A stretch of 64,000 nt of DNA from Mycobacterium sp. 852002-10029_SCH5224772. Its GTDB lineage: Bacteria > Actinomycetota > Actinomycetes > Mycobacteriales > Mycobacteriaceae. The translations under genes were made by a program, and so were the position numbers. The notes under the pieces are model-generated. The model saw only the letters and a list, made by a program, of their open reading frames with translations, had not been told where the DNA came from and did no database searches. The stretch lies in the NCBI RefSeq assembly GCF_001667315.1, contig NZ_LZHT01000103.1, positions 59,674-123,673 of the forward strand. The letters run 5' to 3'. Shown here piece after piece: positions 44,476 to 52,684 of this stretch; position 1 is the stretch's first letter, and every line of letters begins with the position of its first letter.

Positions 44476-45014
44476 CCCTTGATGCCGACCGCGTGCCGCA
44501 GCTGCGCCAGAAACTGGTCGGCGTCGTCGCTGCGCACGATGTAGTGCGAGATCGCAATCCGGATCACCGTCGCCGCCTTCACCGCGGAGTTGGGCCCGGG
44601 CAGGTGCCGTCGCAGCCCTTCGCGCATCTGCGGGATCACCCAGGAGAACTGGGCGATGGTGTGCTCGGGCTCGACGTCGACCATGCGCACACCGGAGTAC
44701 GAATGTTGGTATTCGACGATGAACCGCAGCACGGCGTCGAGCTTCTCCACGCCCTTCAGGCCCGCCGTGGCCTTCACCAGGCCGCTTTCGAAGATCTGTC
44801 GCTCGTAGGCCGAAAACGCCGACAGCAGCTCCTCTTTGGACGCGAACCAGCGGTACAGCGTCGGGCGGGAGACGCCCGCCTGGGTGGCCACGTCGGACAG
44901 GCTCAGCTTGGTCTTGCCGTTGCGCCCGAGCACCTCGGCGGTGGCCGCCAGGATGCGCTGACGGGTCGAGGTGTCAGTGTCGGCGATCGTCGTCGCCCGC
45001 GCCGGCTGGCTCAT
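44472..45014 (-). CDS. TetR-family regulator, candidate master of the 45-62 kb regulon
   Basis: This 180-residue protein has the TetR helix-turn-helix at about residues 30-65 (LSLSDVATQAGVSRPTLYRWFASKEEL) and a ligand domain. A copy of the element TTTAC-N13-AGTGTCA sits only nine bases before its start codon, as is usual for autorepressors, and three more copies sit at promoters in the following 9 kb. I therefore infer that it controls the catabolic genes around it. Its ligand may be a pathway substrate or CoA ester. Confidence 0.88.
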   Translation of the reverse strand: MSQPARATTIADTDTSTRQRILAATAEVLGRNGKTKLSLSDVATQAGVSRPTLYRWFASKEELLSAFSAYERQIFESGLVKATAGLKGVEKLDAVLRFIVEYQHSYSGVRMVDVEPEHTIAQFSWVIPQMREGLRRHLPGPNSAVKAATVIRIAISHYIVRSDDADQFLAQLRHAVGIKG

Positions 45015-45023
45015 GATTCACGC

Positions 45024-45048
45024 TTTACGCAGTGTCGCCGCAGTGTCA
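45024..45048. promoter_or_regulatory. 25-bp regulon element, copy 1 (TetR promoter)
   Basis: TTTAC, 13 bases, AGTGTCA. An additional AGTGTC lies inside the 13 bases. The site is directly before the TetR gene at 45014. Reading it as TTACA-like/TGTCA, the element is an imperfect inverted repeat; in this copy the left arm reads TTACG. Confidence 0.6.
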
Positions 45049-45066
45049 TGGTCTTTCGCCTCCACG

Positions 45067-45900
45067 TTAGGCCCGGCCCGGGCGCCGGCGCACCAGCACC
45101 GACTGCTGGATGGCGCCGACCGCGCCCTGTTCGTCGAACAATGTGCCGATCGTCGTCCCGATCCCATCCGGCCCGTAACTGGTTTCCGCCCTGATCCCGA
45201 TCCAATCACCGTCGGGGACACGAAACACGTGTACCGCCAGATCGGTGTTGAGGAACGTCCACTTGCTGATGTCCAGCTTGCTCCCGATGCCGTTGGCGCA
45301 GTCGGCGACCGCGAACAGCCGTTCCAGTTGGGTCATGGACTCGCCGTTGACCAAATCGACCGTCGGATTGATCCACGATTCGCCGGGGCCGTCGCTCAGC
45401 GGCTCGGTCAGCCACAGCCATTGAAGGCTGTGCACGTAGTTACGGTCCCAGTCCTTCGCCTTGAGGTTGCGGTCATAGGCCTCGGTTCTCGGCCGGGGCA
45501 GGGGCGCCGCCGCGTGCGCCAGCTCGTGGGTGTCCTGGTGCTGCAACCGCCAGCCGCTGGCACGCGCCACCGGCCGGGGTGTGCCGTCGGGCCCCGGGGC
45601 CAGCATCTCGGCGCTGAGGAGTTCGATCTGCTTGCCGGGGCGTTGCACCTGGGAGCGGACCCACAGGTCGCCCTCGGCCGGCACCCCGCCCAGCAGATCG
45701 ATGATGACCCGGGACAGGCGCGTGTCGTCGCGTTGTTCGCACCGCTCGAGCGCCCGGACCAGCAGCCCCGATACCGGACCGCCGTGCTGGATCGCCGCCG
45801 ACCAGGTGCCGCGCGCCAGGTCGGTCGCCCGGAACTTCTCGCCCAGCGTGCCGGCATCGTCGCCGGCCGGGTCGATCAGTTCGTAGTAGGCGTCGGTCAT
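45067..45900 (-). CDS. Acyl-CoA thioesterase-like protein
   Basis: This 277-residue protein has two hot-dog halves: AIQHGGPVSGLLVRALERCEQRDDTRLSRVIIDLLGGVP in the first and WTFLNTDLAVHVFRVPDGDWIGIRAETSYGPDGIGTT in the second. The second half carries the TesB-like DGIG motif. It should hydrolyse acyl-CoAs or hold acyl groups. The ATG at 45900 has a GAAGAGG site. It lies 19 bases after the SMP-30-like gene, so they form a two-gene operon whose promoter carries copy 2 of the regulon element. Confidence 0.83.
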   Translation of the reverse strand: MTDAYYELIDPAGDDAGTLGEKFRATDLARGTWSAAIQHGGPVSGLLVRALERCEQRDDTRLSRVIIDLLGGVPAEGDLWVRSQVQRPGKQIELLSAEMLAPGPDGTPRPVARASGWRLQHQDTHELAHAAAPLPRPRTEAYDRNLKAKDWDRNYVHSLQWLWLTEPLSDGPGESWINPTVDLVNGESMTQLERLFAVADCANGIGSKLDISKWTFLNTDLAVHVFRVPDGDWIGIRAETSYGPDGIGTTIGTLFDEQGAVGAIQQSVLVRRRPGRA

Positions 45901-45919
45901 CGTCAACCTCTTCAAAGTG

Positions 45920-46747
45920 TCAGGGCAGGCCGGCGCCGGGGGTGGTCACCGTGACGGCGTCCAGCCGGGAAAGCCGGGTGCCGACCAGGCGTTGGGGATA
46001 GGCTTCCGTGCTCGACAAGAGAAACAGCGTGCGGCGCTGCGGACCGCCGAGGGCGCAGGCGATGGCCACGCGGTCGCCCATATCGATGCGGTCGGTCACC
46101 TCGCCGCCGGCCACGATCCGCTCGAACTGATGGGCCAGCGTCATCGACGCCCACACGCCTCCTTCGGCGTCGAGCGCGATGCCGTCGGGCGGCCCGTCCA
46201 GGCCGTCCGCGAAGATCCGGCGGTCGGTCAGCCCGCCTGGGTCGTCGGGGCCACCGATGGAAAACGCGCTCAGCCGCCGGCCCGTCGATTCGGCGACGAT
46301 CAGCGTCGCGCGGTCCGGGGTGATCGCCATCCCGTTGGGGAAGTCCAGGTCTTCGGCCACGACGGTCACGCTGTCGTCGGGATCGAGGCGAATGATGACA
46401 CCGCCGCGCAGCGCCTGGCATCCGATGTAGGCGCGGCCCACGTCGTCGACGACCATGTCACCGAGGTTGGCCGGCGCCACGTCGGCGAGATCGGCGATGG
46501 TGACGACGGTTTCGCCGTCGTAGCGCAGCACCCGCCGGTCCTCGGTCGACGCGATCAGCAGCGACCCGTCGGGGCGGAAACCCAGGCCCGACGGCGAGTG
46601 CCCCGGCAGCGGCAGTGTGGTCAGCGAGCCACCCATGGTCGAGGTGTGGACCGCTTCGCCTAACATGTCGGAGAACCACAGCAGGCCTTCGAACCAGCGC
46701 GGTCCCTCGCCGAAGCAGAATCCGTTGGCCAGCGGCTCGGGGATCAT
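45920..46747 (-). CDS. SMP-30/gluconolactonase-like lactonase
   Basis: This 275-residue six-bladed beta-propeller has the family features FCFGEGPRWFEGLLWFSDM (metal-binding Glu), SPSGLGFRPDGSLLIAS, DFPNGMAITPD and DGPPDGIALDAEGGVWAS. These enzymes hydrolyse lactones. In a gene set with a Baeyer-Villiger monooxygenase, lactone opening is a natural step. The start is ATG 46747; a longer frame would run through the regulon element. First gene of the operon with the thioesterase. Confidence 0.9.
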   Translation of the reverse strand: MIPEPLANGFCFGEGPRWFEGLLWFSDMLGEAVHTSTMGGSLTTLPLPGHSPSGLGFRPDGSLLIASTEDRRVLRYDGETVVTIADLADVAPANLGDMVVDDVGRAYIGCQALRGGVIIRLDPDDSVTVVAEDLDFPNGMAITPDRATLIVAESTGRRLSAFSIGGPDDPGGLTDRRIFADGLDGPPDGIALDAEGGVWASMTLAHQFERIVAGGEVTDRIDMGDRVAIACALGGPQRRTLFLLSSTEAYPQRLVGTRLSRLDAVTVTTPGAGLP

Positions 46748-46775
46748 CCGCTCATGCCTTCGGCCGACCTTCCGC

Positions 46776-46800
46776 TTTACAAAACACCGAAAAAGTGTCA
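46776..46800. promoter_or_regulatory. 25-bp regulon element, copy 2 (SMP-30 promoter)
   Basis: TTTAC, 13 bases, AGTGTCA, 28 bp before the SMP-30-like start codon and 19 bp after the stop of the SRPBCC gene. Flanks CGC before and TGC after agree with the other copies. Confidence 0.62.
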
Positions 46801-46819
46801 TGCACCGCGGGTGCTGGTG

Positions 46820-47287
46820 TCAATCTGACGATCGGCCGAGTTCGGCCGCGACGGCCTCGTGGTAGGCGTCGATCCTCGCCGGATTGGCCTGGATGAAGAG
46901 CTGATCGGGCAGGGGCGCATGCTTGTACGCCTCGATCGTCATGGTCCGGGAGAACAGCGTGACGTCCTGGCCCGGCCGGGTGAAGTGGTAGGTCACGGTG
47001 ATTCGGCCCTCCATCCCGCCGTGACCGTCGCGGTCATGGCCCAGGCGGCCGATCGAGGTGAACACGAACAGCGTCGGCCGCACGGCGGCGGCCAGCTGCC
47101 AGCTGAAGATCCGGTCACCATCGGGTCCGGCTTCCTCCCAGCTGTCACCCACCTTCAGTGGAAGCTCCGGCAAGCCGCCGATGTGCGCGCTGCCGGGGTA
47201 GGTCTTCGTCCAGTTGACCGGGTTGGTGACGAAGTCGTACACGGTCTCGGCGGAGTGCGTGAACGCGGTCTCCGAGGTGGTGGTCAC
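46820..47287 (-). CDS. SRPBCC-family protein
   Basis: This protein of about 155 residues starts its domain with TAFTHSAETVYDFVTNPVNWTKTYPGSAHIGGLPELPLKVGDSWEE and continues with beta strands typical of the polyketide cyclase/START fold. Such proteins bind hydrophobic ligands. The GTG at 47287 is used; a GGGAGG site lies 17 bases upstream. It is divergent from the TesB-type gene with copy 3 of the regulon element between them. Ligand unknown. Confidence 0.78.
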   Translation of the reverse strand: MTTTSETAFTHSAETVYDFVTNPVNWTKTYPGSAHIGGLPELPLKVGDSWEEAGPDGDRIFSWQLAAAVRPTLFVFTSIGRLGHDRDGHGGMEGRITVTYHFTRPGQDVTLFSRTMTIEAYKHAPLPDQLFIQANPARIDAYHEAVAAELGRSSD

Positions 47288-47362
47288 GATGCCAATGGTG
47301 TTGCCTCCCTGTGCTTTCCGTGGGCGCTTCGATCCGCTGACCCGCGGTCTTGTTAGCCAAGC

Positions 47363-47387
47363 TTTACAAATCCTACTCAAAGTGTCA
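47363..47387. promoter_or_regulatory. 25-bp regulon element, copy 3 (divergent promoter)
   Basis: TTTAC, 13 bases, AGTGTCA, followed by CGCTGAGCC. It sits in the gap between two divergent genes, 75 bp from the SRPBCC start and 40 bp from the TesB-type start, so it may act on both. Copies 3 and 4 share the extended form TTTACAAAT...AGTGTCACGCTG. Confidence 0.65.
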
Positions 47388-47427
47388 CGCTGAGCCGTGA
47401 GCTGCTAGCGCGAGAGGTGGAGCGGAT

Positions 47428-48318
47428 TTGACGAAAGCTTCCGAGGAATCTAAGCAGATCGAGTGGACGGTGCAGGGCCTGCTGGATCTGTTTGACGTGC
47501 AGGCCGACGGGCAAGACCGGTTCACCGGTGACACCGGCATCGCGGTCGGCGACGAACGCCAGGTGGTGGAGGGCACCCAGGTGCTCGCCCAGGCGATTGT
47601 GGCGGTGGCCAAACGATTCCCGGACAAGTCGGTGCGCTCGGCACACGCGGTGTTCTCCCGCGCCGTGACCGTCGGCCCGCCGATCGAGCTCATCCTCGAC
47701 GTCGTCGCCGAGGGCCGGTCCACCGCCACCGCCGTCGTCGCCGTGCATCAGAACGGCCGGCGCTGTCTGAGCATCACGGCGCTGGCCGATGTCCCGACCG
47801 CCGATGTCATCCGGCACCACCTGCCGCGCCCCAACGTGGCCGCACCGGCCGATGCCCACCCCTCCCCGATGCCGATGGTCGGCCGCGAGCTGCGCCTGGT
47901 GGACGTCGTCGACGTCAACAGCCCCGACGAGGTCGGGCCGCCGGAGCTCTACGCGTGGCTGCACTACGACCCGATCCCGCAGCGCGACGATCTGGCCAAG
48001 GCGCTGGTGGCGTACTTCACCGGCCACCTGGGGATCTCCACCACCATGCGCGCGCACGAAGGCATCGGCACCGCCCAGGCGCACCTGACCGTGTCCACCG
48101 CGCCGATGAGCATCTCGGTCGCCTTCCACGAGCCGGTGCGCTGGGGCGGGTGGCTGCTCTACACGCACGAGAGCACCCAGGTGGGTGCGGGGATGTCGTA
48201 CGTGCGCGGGGCCGTGCACGCGGAGGAGGGGGAGCTGCTGGCCTCGTTCTCCCAGGAGGCGCTGATCCGCCCGCTGCGGACCAGTGACACCACGATCGAT
48301 TCCCGCGCGCGCTTCTGA
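47428..48318 (+). CDS. TesB-type acyl-CoA thioesterase II
   Basis: This 296-residue double hot-dog thioesterase shows GTQVLAQAIVAVAKRFPDKSVRSAHAVFSRAVTVGPPIEL in the first half and WLLYTHESTQVGAGMSYVRGAVHAEEGELLASFSQEALIR in the second, with the catalytic region of TesB. It releases free acids from acyl-CoA. The apparent start is TTG behind a GAGGTGGAGCGGA stretch. It heads a likely operon with the LLM enzyme (15 bp later) and the acyl-CoA dehydrogenase. Confidence 0.85.
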   Translation: MTKASEESKQIEWTVQGLLDLFDVQADGQDRFTGDTGIAVGDERQVVEGTQVLAQAIVAVAKRFPDKSVRSAHAVFSRAVTVGPPIELILDVVAEGRSTATAVVAVHQNGRRCLSITALADVPTADVIRHHLPRPNVAAPADAHPSPMPMVGRELRLVDVVDVNSPDEVGPPELYAWLHYDPIPQRDDLAKALVAYFTGHLGISTTMRAHEGIGTAQAHLTVSTAPMSISVAFHEPVRWGGWLLYTHESTQVGAGMSYVRGAVHAEEGELLASFSQEALIRPLRTSDTTIDSRARF

Positions 48319-48333
48319 CGGCTGGAAAGTCAG

Positions 48334-49254
48334 ATGCACTTCACCATCACGCACCCGATGCACAGCCATCCCTACAACCCCGAATTGGCGAGCGGGGACG
48401 GCATCGGGAAGGTGGCCGCGGCCACCGAAGCGGCCGGGATCCACGGTTTCGGCTTCACCGACCACCCGGCGCCGTCGCAGCGATGGCTGGACGCCGGCGG
48501 TCATGACGCGTTAGACCCTTTCGTCGCACTGGGTTTCGCGGCGGCCACCACGTCGACGCTGCGGCTGATCCCCAACATCGTGGTGCTGCCGTACCGAAAC
48601 CCGTTCGTGGTGGCCAAGTCCGGCGCCACCCTGGACCTGCTATCCGGCGGCCGTTTCACGCTCGCCGTCGGCGTGGGCTACCTCAAACGCGAGTTCGCGG
48701 CGCTGGGGGTCAGCTACGACGAGCGCGCCGAGCTGTTCGAGGAAGCGCTGCAGGTGATCCGGGCCATCTGGACCGGGGATGACGTCTCCTTCGAGGGGAA
48801 GCACTTCAGCGCGCGCGGCATCACCGCGCACCCCCGGCCCGTCAGCAGCCCGCACCCGCCGATCTGGATCGGCGGCAACACCACCGCATCGCGCCAGCGG
48901 GTGGCGCAGTACGGCGACGGCTGGTGCCCGTTTCCCGCCCCGCCCCAGCTGGCGCAGACCGCCGGCACGGCCGTCATCGACTCGGTGCAGAAGCTCACCG
49001 AGGGCATCGAGGACCTGCGGCGCAGATGTGATGCGGCGGGCCGGGATTGGTCGGCGATCGACATCACGTTCACCAACTTCGAGGGCGGCAGTCCCGCCGA
49101 CGACGCGTTCAACGCCGACGCATACCTGGACGGCCTGGACACGCTGGCGAAGCTGGGGGTGACCTGGGTCAGCGTCCACCTGCCCGGCGACAGCATGACG
49201 CACGCGCTCGAGACCCTCGACCGTTTCCGCACCCTCGTGATCGACGCGGCCTGA
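48334..49254 (+). CDS. LLM-class F420-dependent oxidoreductase
   Basis: This 306-residue LLM protein (TIGR03619-like) starts MHFTITHPMHSHPYNPELA and shows GGRFTLAVGVGYLKREFAALG and HPPIWIGGNTTASRQRVAQYGDGW. It should use reduced F420 or FMN. The next gene starts at the base after its stop, so coupling is tight. A role in the pathway as reductase or oxidase of a ring intermediate is inferred only. Confidence 0.87.
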   Translation: MHFTITHPMHSHPYNPELASGDGIGKVAAATEAAGIHGFGFTDHPAPSQRWLDAGGHDALDPFVALGFAAATTSTLRLIPNIVVLPYRNPFVVAKSGATLDLLSGGRFTLAVGVGYLKREFAALGVSYDERAELFEEALQVIRAIWTGDDVSFEGKHFSARGITAHPRPVSSPHPPIWIGGNTTASRQRVAQYGDGWCPFPAPPQLAQTAGTAVIDSVQKLTEGIEDLRRRCDAAGRDWSAIDITFTNFEGGSPADDAFNADAYLDGLDTLAKLGVTWVSVHLPGDSMTHALETLDRFRTLVIDAA

Positions 49255-50430
49255 ATGGACTTTTCCCGCGTAGCGCTCTCGCCCGAGGACCAGGATTTCC
49301 ACGATCAGTTCCGGGAGTTCCTCAGCGAACATGTCACCGATGAGGTACGGCGACGCGATCGGGAGACCGGCGAAAACTTCAGTGAGCCAGTGCATTTGGC
49401 ATTGGGCGAAGCGGGCTATCTGACATCGGACTGGAAGCTGGAGTCCGAAGGCGGCTTCAATCCGGTGCGCCGCCGGATCTTCCACCTCGAGATCGGTCGC
49501 GCCCACGCCCCGTGGTTCCACTGGGGCACCACGGCGGTCGTCGCGCGGTTGGTGCAGCAGTTCGGGGCGGCCGAGCTGGTCGACGCGGTGCTGCCGGGCG
49601 TGCTGTCCGGTGAGATACGGCTATGCCTGGGCTACACCGAGCCTGAGGGCGGCTCGGACGTCGCTACCTGCAAGACGCGTGCGGTGCGTGACGGGGAGGG
49701 GTGGGTTATCAACGGCTCCAAGATGTTCACGTCGAACGCGCAGAACGCCAAGTACGTCTTCCTGCTCACCAACACCGATCCGCAGGGACCCAAGCACAAA
49801 AACCTGACCATGTTTCTGGTGCCGCTGGATTCCGACGGCATCGAGATCCAGGGCATCCGCACCTTGGATGGTGACCGCACCAACATCGTGTACTACAGCG
49901 ACGTGCGGGTCGATGACCTCTACCGGATCGGTGAGGTCAACGGTGGCTGGACGGTGATGCGGTTCGCCCTCGACGCCGAACATGGCGTTACCGAGATCCA
50001 AGACCATGGCCTGCAGAACATTTCGATGCTCTCAGAGCACGGCCACCTGATGGCCGAGGCGGCCGACGGAGTCGCGGCGATCCTGTCCAGGCCCGATGCC
50101 AGCGGGCGGCGGCCGATCGACGACGAGGCGACGAAATACCGTCTCGGGCGCAGCATCGCCCGAATCGAGGCGGCCATGTCGACTCCCGGGATGTACGGGC
50201 GCGTGGGGCTCATCCAGACCATGCGTGAGGTCGCCCAGGAATTGATGGACATGCTGGGGACGGCGTCGGCACTGCCCACCGATACAACAGGTTCCGCAGA
50301 CGATGGTGCCATCGAGTTCATCTTCCGGCACGGCGTGCCCGCCGGAATCTACGGCGGCACCATGGAGGTGTTCCGCAACATGATCGCCCAGCACGAGCTG
50401 GGGCTCGGGCGTCCTAGCTACGGCCGCTGA
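49255..50430 (+). CDS. Acyl-CoA dehydrogenase
   Basis: This 391-residue acyl-CoA dehydrogenase has GYTEPEGGSDVATCKTRAV, WVINGSKMFTSNAQNA and a C-terminal GIYGGTMEVFRNMIAQHELGLGRPSYGR. The GGTMEVFRNMIAQ end is typical of the group containing FadE-type steroid-side-chain and cyclic acid dehydrogenases. It is last of the operon begun by the TesB-type gene. Its last 17 bases overlap the convergent DUF427 gene. Confidence 0.92.
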   Translation: MDFSRVALSPEDQDFHDQFREFLSEHVTDEVRRRDRETGENFSEPVHLALGEAGYLTSDWKLESEGGFNPVRRRIFHLEIGRAHAPWFHWGTTAVVARLVQQFGAAELVDAVLPGVLSGEIRLCLGYTEPEGGSDVATCKTRAVRDGEGWVINGSKMFTSNAQNAKYVFLLTNTDPQGPKHKNLTMFLVPLDSDGIEIQGIRTLDGDRTNIVYYSDVRVDDLYRIGEVNGGWTVMRFALDAEHGVTEIQDHGLQNISMLSEHGHLMAEAADGVAAILSRPDASGRRPIDDEATKYRLGRSIARIEAAMSTPGMYGRVGLIQTMREVAQELMDMLGTASALPTDTTGSADDGAIEFIFRHGVPAGIYGGTMEVFRNMIAQHELGLGRPSYGR

Positions 50431-51109
50431 CCGGCAGCTCGGCCAACACGTCGACGCGGGCGTCGTCGAAACTGAGAAACCCCTTGATGGGCAGGCTTTC
50501 CGGCGGCGGGTCGGGATAGCACCAGACAACATCCTCCACGGCGTTCTCGCCCGAGACGAACGACCAATACGTCGCGAAGCCCTTGTAGTTGCAGTAACTC
50601 GACGTCTCGGATCGCCGCAACAGATCGGTGCGCACGTGTGCCGGATCGACATACAGCCTCGGTTCGAGCGCGGTCTCGAAGAGGATCATCGTGTCGTCCG
50701 TGTCGACCAGCGTGGTGCCGTCGGCGCGGACGCGCAGGCGCCGTTTCGTCGGACGGCAGTCGACGCGGTGATAGGGATTGGGCGGGTAGTGCACGAGTTT
50801 GCGTCCCTCCTCGAACCACGTGTCGACCGCGTCCCAGGGAACCCGGACGAAACCCGGTGCCTCCGGCTCCGGCTCACTCGGCAGGCCCCCGACCTCGTCG
50901 GTCGCGAACAGGTAGCCCAGTGGACGCCCCCGCCGGTGCACCATCAGCGCCCGCTCGGTGTCGATCACCAGCCGTCCGTCCTTGACCGCCTGCACGCGCC
51001 GGGGATGCGGCTCGACGTAGACGATCCCTTCAGGCCCCTCGGGGATCGCCGGCGAGAAGCGCCCCGCCGGATCGCTGCTGAGGGGACCGCGCCCTGCTAC
51101 CAGACTCAT
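50414..51109 (-). CDS. Double DUF427-domain protein
   Basis: This 231-residue protein has two DUF427 domains in tandem, about residues 30-115 (VQAVKDGRLVIDTERALMVHRRGRPLGYLF) and 130-225 (LRVRADGTTLVDTDDTMILFETALEPRLY with SSYCNYKGFATYWSFV). Function unknown. The ATG at 51109 is behind GGAAGGAC and lies inside the reading frame of the HxlR gene, giving an 80-base overlap. Regulation by the HxlR protein is likely because they share a transcript. Confidence 0.85.
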   Translation of the reverse strand: MSLVAGRGPLSSDPAGRFSPAIPEGPEGIVYVEPHPRRVQAVKDGRLVIDTERALMVHRRGRPLGYLFATDEVGGLPSEPEPEAPGFVRVPWDAVDTWFEEGRKLVHYPPNPYHRVDCRPTKRRLRVRADGTTLVDTDDTMILFETALEPRLYVDPAHVRTDLLRRSETSSYCNYKGFATYWSFVSGENAVEDVVWCYPDPPPESLPIKGFLSFDDARVDVLAELPVSGRS

Positions 51110-51611
51110 GCGTCGTCCTTCCGGTCGCTCGCCGCTCTAGCCAATCACGTGGCTGTATCTGAATGTCGGCCGACCGCTTTCCCGGTGCGTCGATGTCGGT
51201 GGTCACGCACACCCCAACTGCCCGGCCGGTGGCGGCGTCGACGAACGACAGCGGCGCGGGGCCATCCTGCAGATAGGTGTCTCCCCACTGCACCAGCGAC
51301 ATGAACACCGGCAGGAAGTCCTCCCCGGCCTCGGTCAGTCGGTACTCGTCGCGGACGCGCTTACCCGGCTCCCGGTAGGGGACGCGGGCGACGATGCCCG
51401 CGGCTTCGAGTTGCTTGAGCGCCCGAGACACTGCCGGGGCCGACGTCGCGATGCGTTCTGCAAAGTCCTCGAATCGCCTTGTGCCAAAGAACAACTCGCG
51501 GACCACTTGGAAGGCGGTCTTGGTGCTGAGCAGCTCGAGGACCTTCGACATCGAACAGCTTTCGCCAATCGACCACTGCTGCCGGTCCTGCAGCCGGTTA
51601 TCGAACTCCAT
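51030..51611 (-). CDS. HxlR/DUF24-family regulator with the redox-sensing N-terminal Cys
   Basis: This 193-residue winged-helix protein has Cys19 in ESCSMSKVLELLSTKTAFQVVRELFFG, the place of the sensory Cys in YodB, HypR and QorR. The winged helix (FEDFAERIATSAPAVSRALKQLEAAGIV) and dimer helix follow. The final 60 residues, over the DUF427 start region, are longer than usual in this family. It is divergent from an NmrA-type reductase, the qorR-qor2 arrangement of Corynebacterium glutamicum. Two TAACG-N4-CGTTA operators lie between them. It probably senses quinones or electrophiles. Confidence 0.88.
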   Translation of the reverse strand: MEFDNRLQDRQQWSIGESCSMSKVLELLSTKTAFQVVRELFFGTRRFEDFAERIATSAPAVSRALKQLEAAGIVARVPYREPGKRVRDEYRLTEAGEDFLPVFMSLVQWGDTYLQDGPAPLSFVDAATGRAVGVCVTTDIDAPGKRSADIQIQPRDWLERRATGRTTHESGSRARSPQQRSGGALLAGDPRGA

Positions 51612-51627
51612 TATGGCCCCTTTTGAC

Positions 51628-51641
51628 TAACGCTTGCGTTA
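51628..51641. promoter_or_regulatory. HxlR operator copy 1
   Basis: TAACGCTTGCGTTA, a perfect 14-bp palindrome 16 bp before the HxlR start codon. It shares the frame TAACG-N4-CGTTA with copy 2. Confidence 0.75.
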
Positions 51642-51667
51642 TCCAGCATATCGTGCTTACATCTTAC

Positions 51668-51681
51668 TAACGTCATCGTTA
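51668..51681. promoter_or_regulatory. HxlR operator copy 2
   Basis: TAACGTCATCGTTA, with perfect five-base arms, 19 bp before the NmrA-type gene. It is 40 bp from copy 1, close to four helical turns, so each gene has its own operator on one face of the DNA. Confidence 0.75.
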
Positions 51682-51700
51682 CTCAGCAAGGAGTCGGGAA

Positions 51701-52621
51701 ATGTCATCGGATCAGCTGTTTCTCATCACCGGCGCCACCGGCAACACCGGCGCACCCACCGTCGAGATGCTGCTCAACGCCGGGCACCGGGTGCGCGCGT
51801 TCGTGCACCGCCGCGACCAGCGCTCCGACACGCTGGCCGCCATCGGCGCCGAAATCGCGGTTGGCGATCTGCTCGACTTCGATGCCGTCAGCTCGGCGAT
51901 GTCCGGCGTCAGCGCCGCCTACTTCTGCTACCCGATCGCCCCGGGCAGCCTGCTGCCGGCCACGGCCATCTTCGCCCAGGCCGCCAGCGAGGCGGGCGTG
52001 CGCGCGGTGGTCAACATGTCCCAGATCTCCGCACGGCGCGAAGCGAAAAGCAATGCTGCACAACAGCACTGGATCGCCGAGCGCCTGCTGGACCGGTTTG
52101 CCTTCGGCACCACGCATCTGCGCCCGACGTTCTTCGCCGAATGGCTCAAATGGCAGTGGGCCCGCAACGGCGACGAGGGCGTGCTGCGGCTGCCGTTCGG
52201 CAACGGCCGCCACGCTCCCATAGCCGGACGCGACCAGGCCGGCGTCATCGCGGCCATCCTGCAAAACCCGGCTCCCCACGATCGCCAGATCTATCCGCTG
52301 GTGGGCGCCGAGGAACTCGACCACTACGGCATCGCCGGGCAGATGTCGGACGCGCTTGGCATCGCAGTGCGCTACGAGCCGATCGGCATCCCCACCTTCG
52401 CCGCAGGGCTGACCGCGCAGGGCTGGCCGGACTTCTTCGTCCAGCACATCAGCAGCGTCGCGCAGGACTACCAGGACGGCATTTTCGCCCGCGAGAACAA
52501 CCTGGTCGAGGTGATCAGCGGGCACAAACCCATGACCGTGCCCGAGTACGTCGACGCCAACCGCGCCGCCTTCGTCCACGACGGCGGATTCGCGGTGGGC
52601 GATGAGCGCGTGGCGAGCTGA
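51701..52621 (+). CDS. NmrA/QorB-like NAD(P)-binding reductase
   Basis: This 306-residue atypical SDR starts LFLITGATGNTGAPTVEMLLNAGHRVRAFVHR, the NADP loop of NmrA and QorB (YtfG) proteins, and lacks the Tyr-x3-Lys of classical SDRs. QorB-type enzymes reduce quinones. The AAGGAG site precedes the ATG. Control by the divergent HxlR protein through the two palindromes is very likely, so it should be induced by quinone or electrophile stress, perhaps produced by the aromatic or ring chemistry of the neighbours. Confidence 0.88.
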   Translation: MSSDQLFLITGATGNTGAPTVEMLLNAGHRVRAFVHRRDQRSDTLAAIGAEIAVGDLLDFDAVSSAMSGVSAAYFCYPIAPGSLLPATAIFAQAASEAGVRAVVNMSQISARREAKSNAAQQHWIAERLLDRFAFGTTHLRPTFFAEWLKWQWARNGDEGVLRLPFGNGRHAPIAGRDQAGVIAAILQNPAPHDRQIYPLVGAEELDHYGIAGQMSDALGIAVRYEPIGIPTFAAGLTAQGWPDFFVQHISSVAQDYQDGIFARENNLVEVISGHKPMTVPEYVDANRAAFVHDGGFAVGDERVAS

Positions 52622-52684
52622 CCCATACCGCGCAATCGGGGGGATGCGTGCGCCTTCGCCCGCCGACAGGGTAGGAACTTACCC

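Noticed and set aside
45914..45920. AGTGTCA between the SMP-30-like and thioesterase genes
   Set aside because: It includes the stop codon of the SMP-30-like gene, lacks the TTTAC arm and lies inside an operon; a chance half-site.
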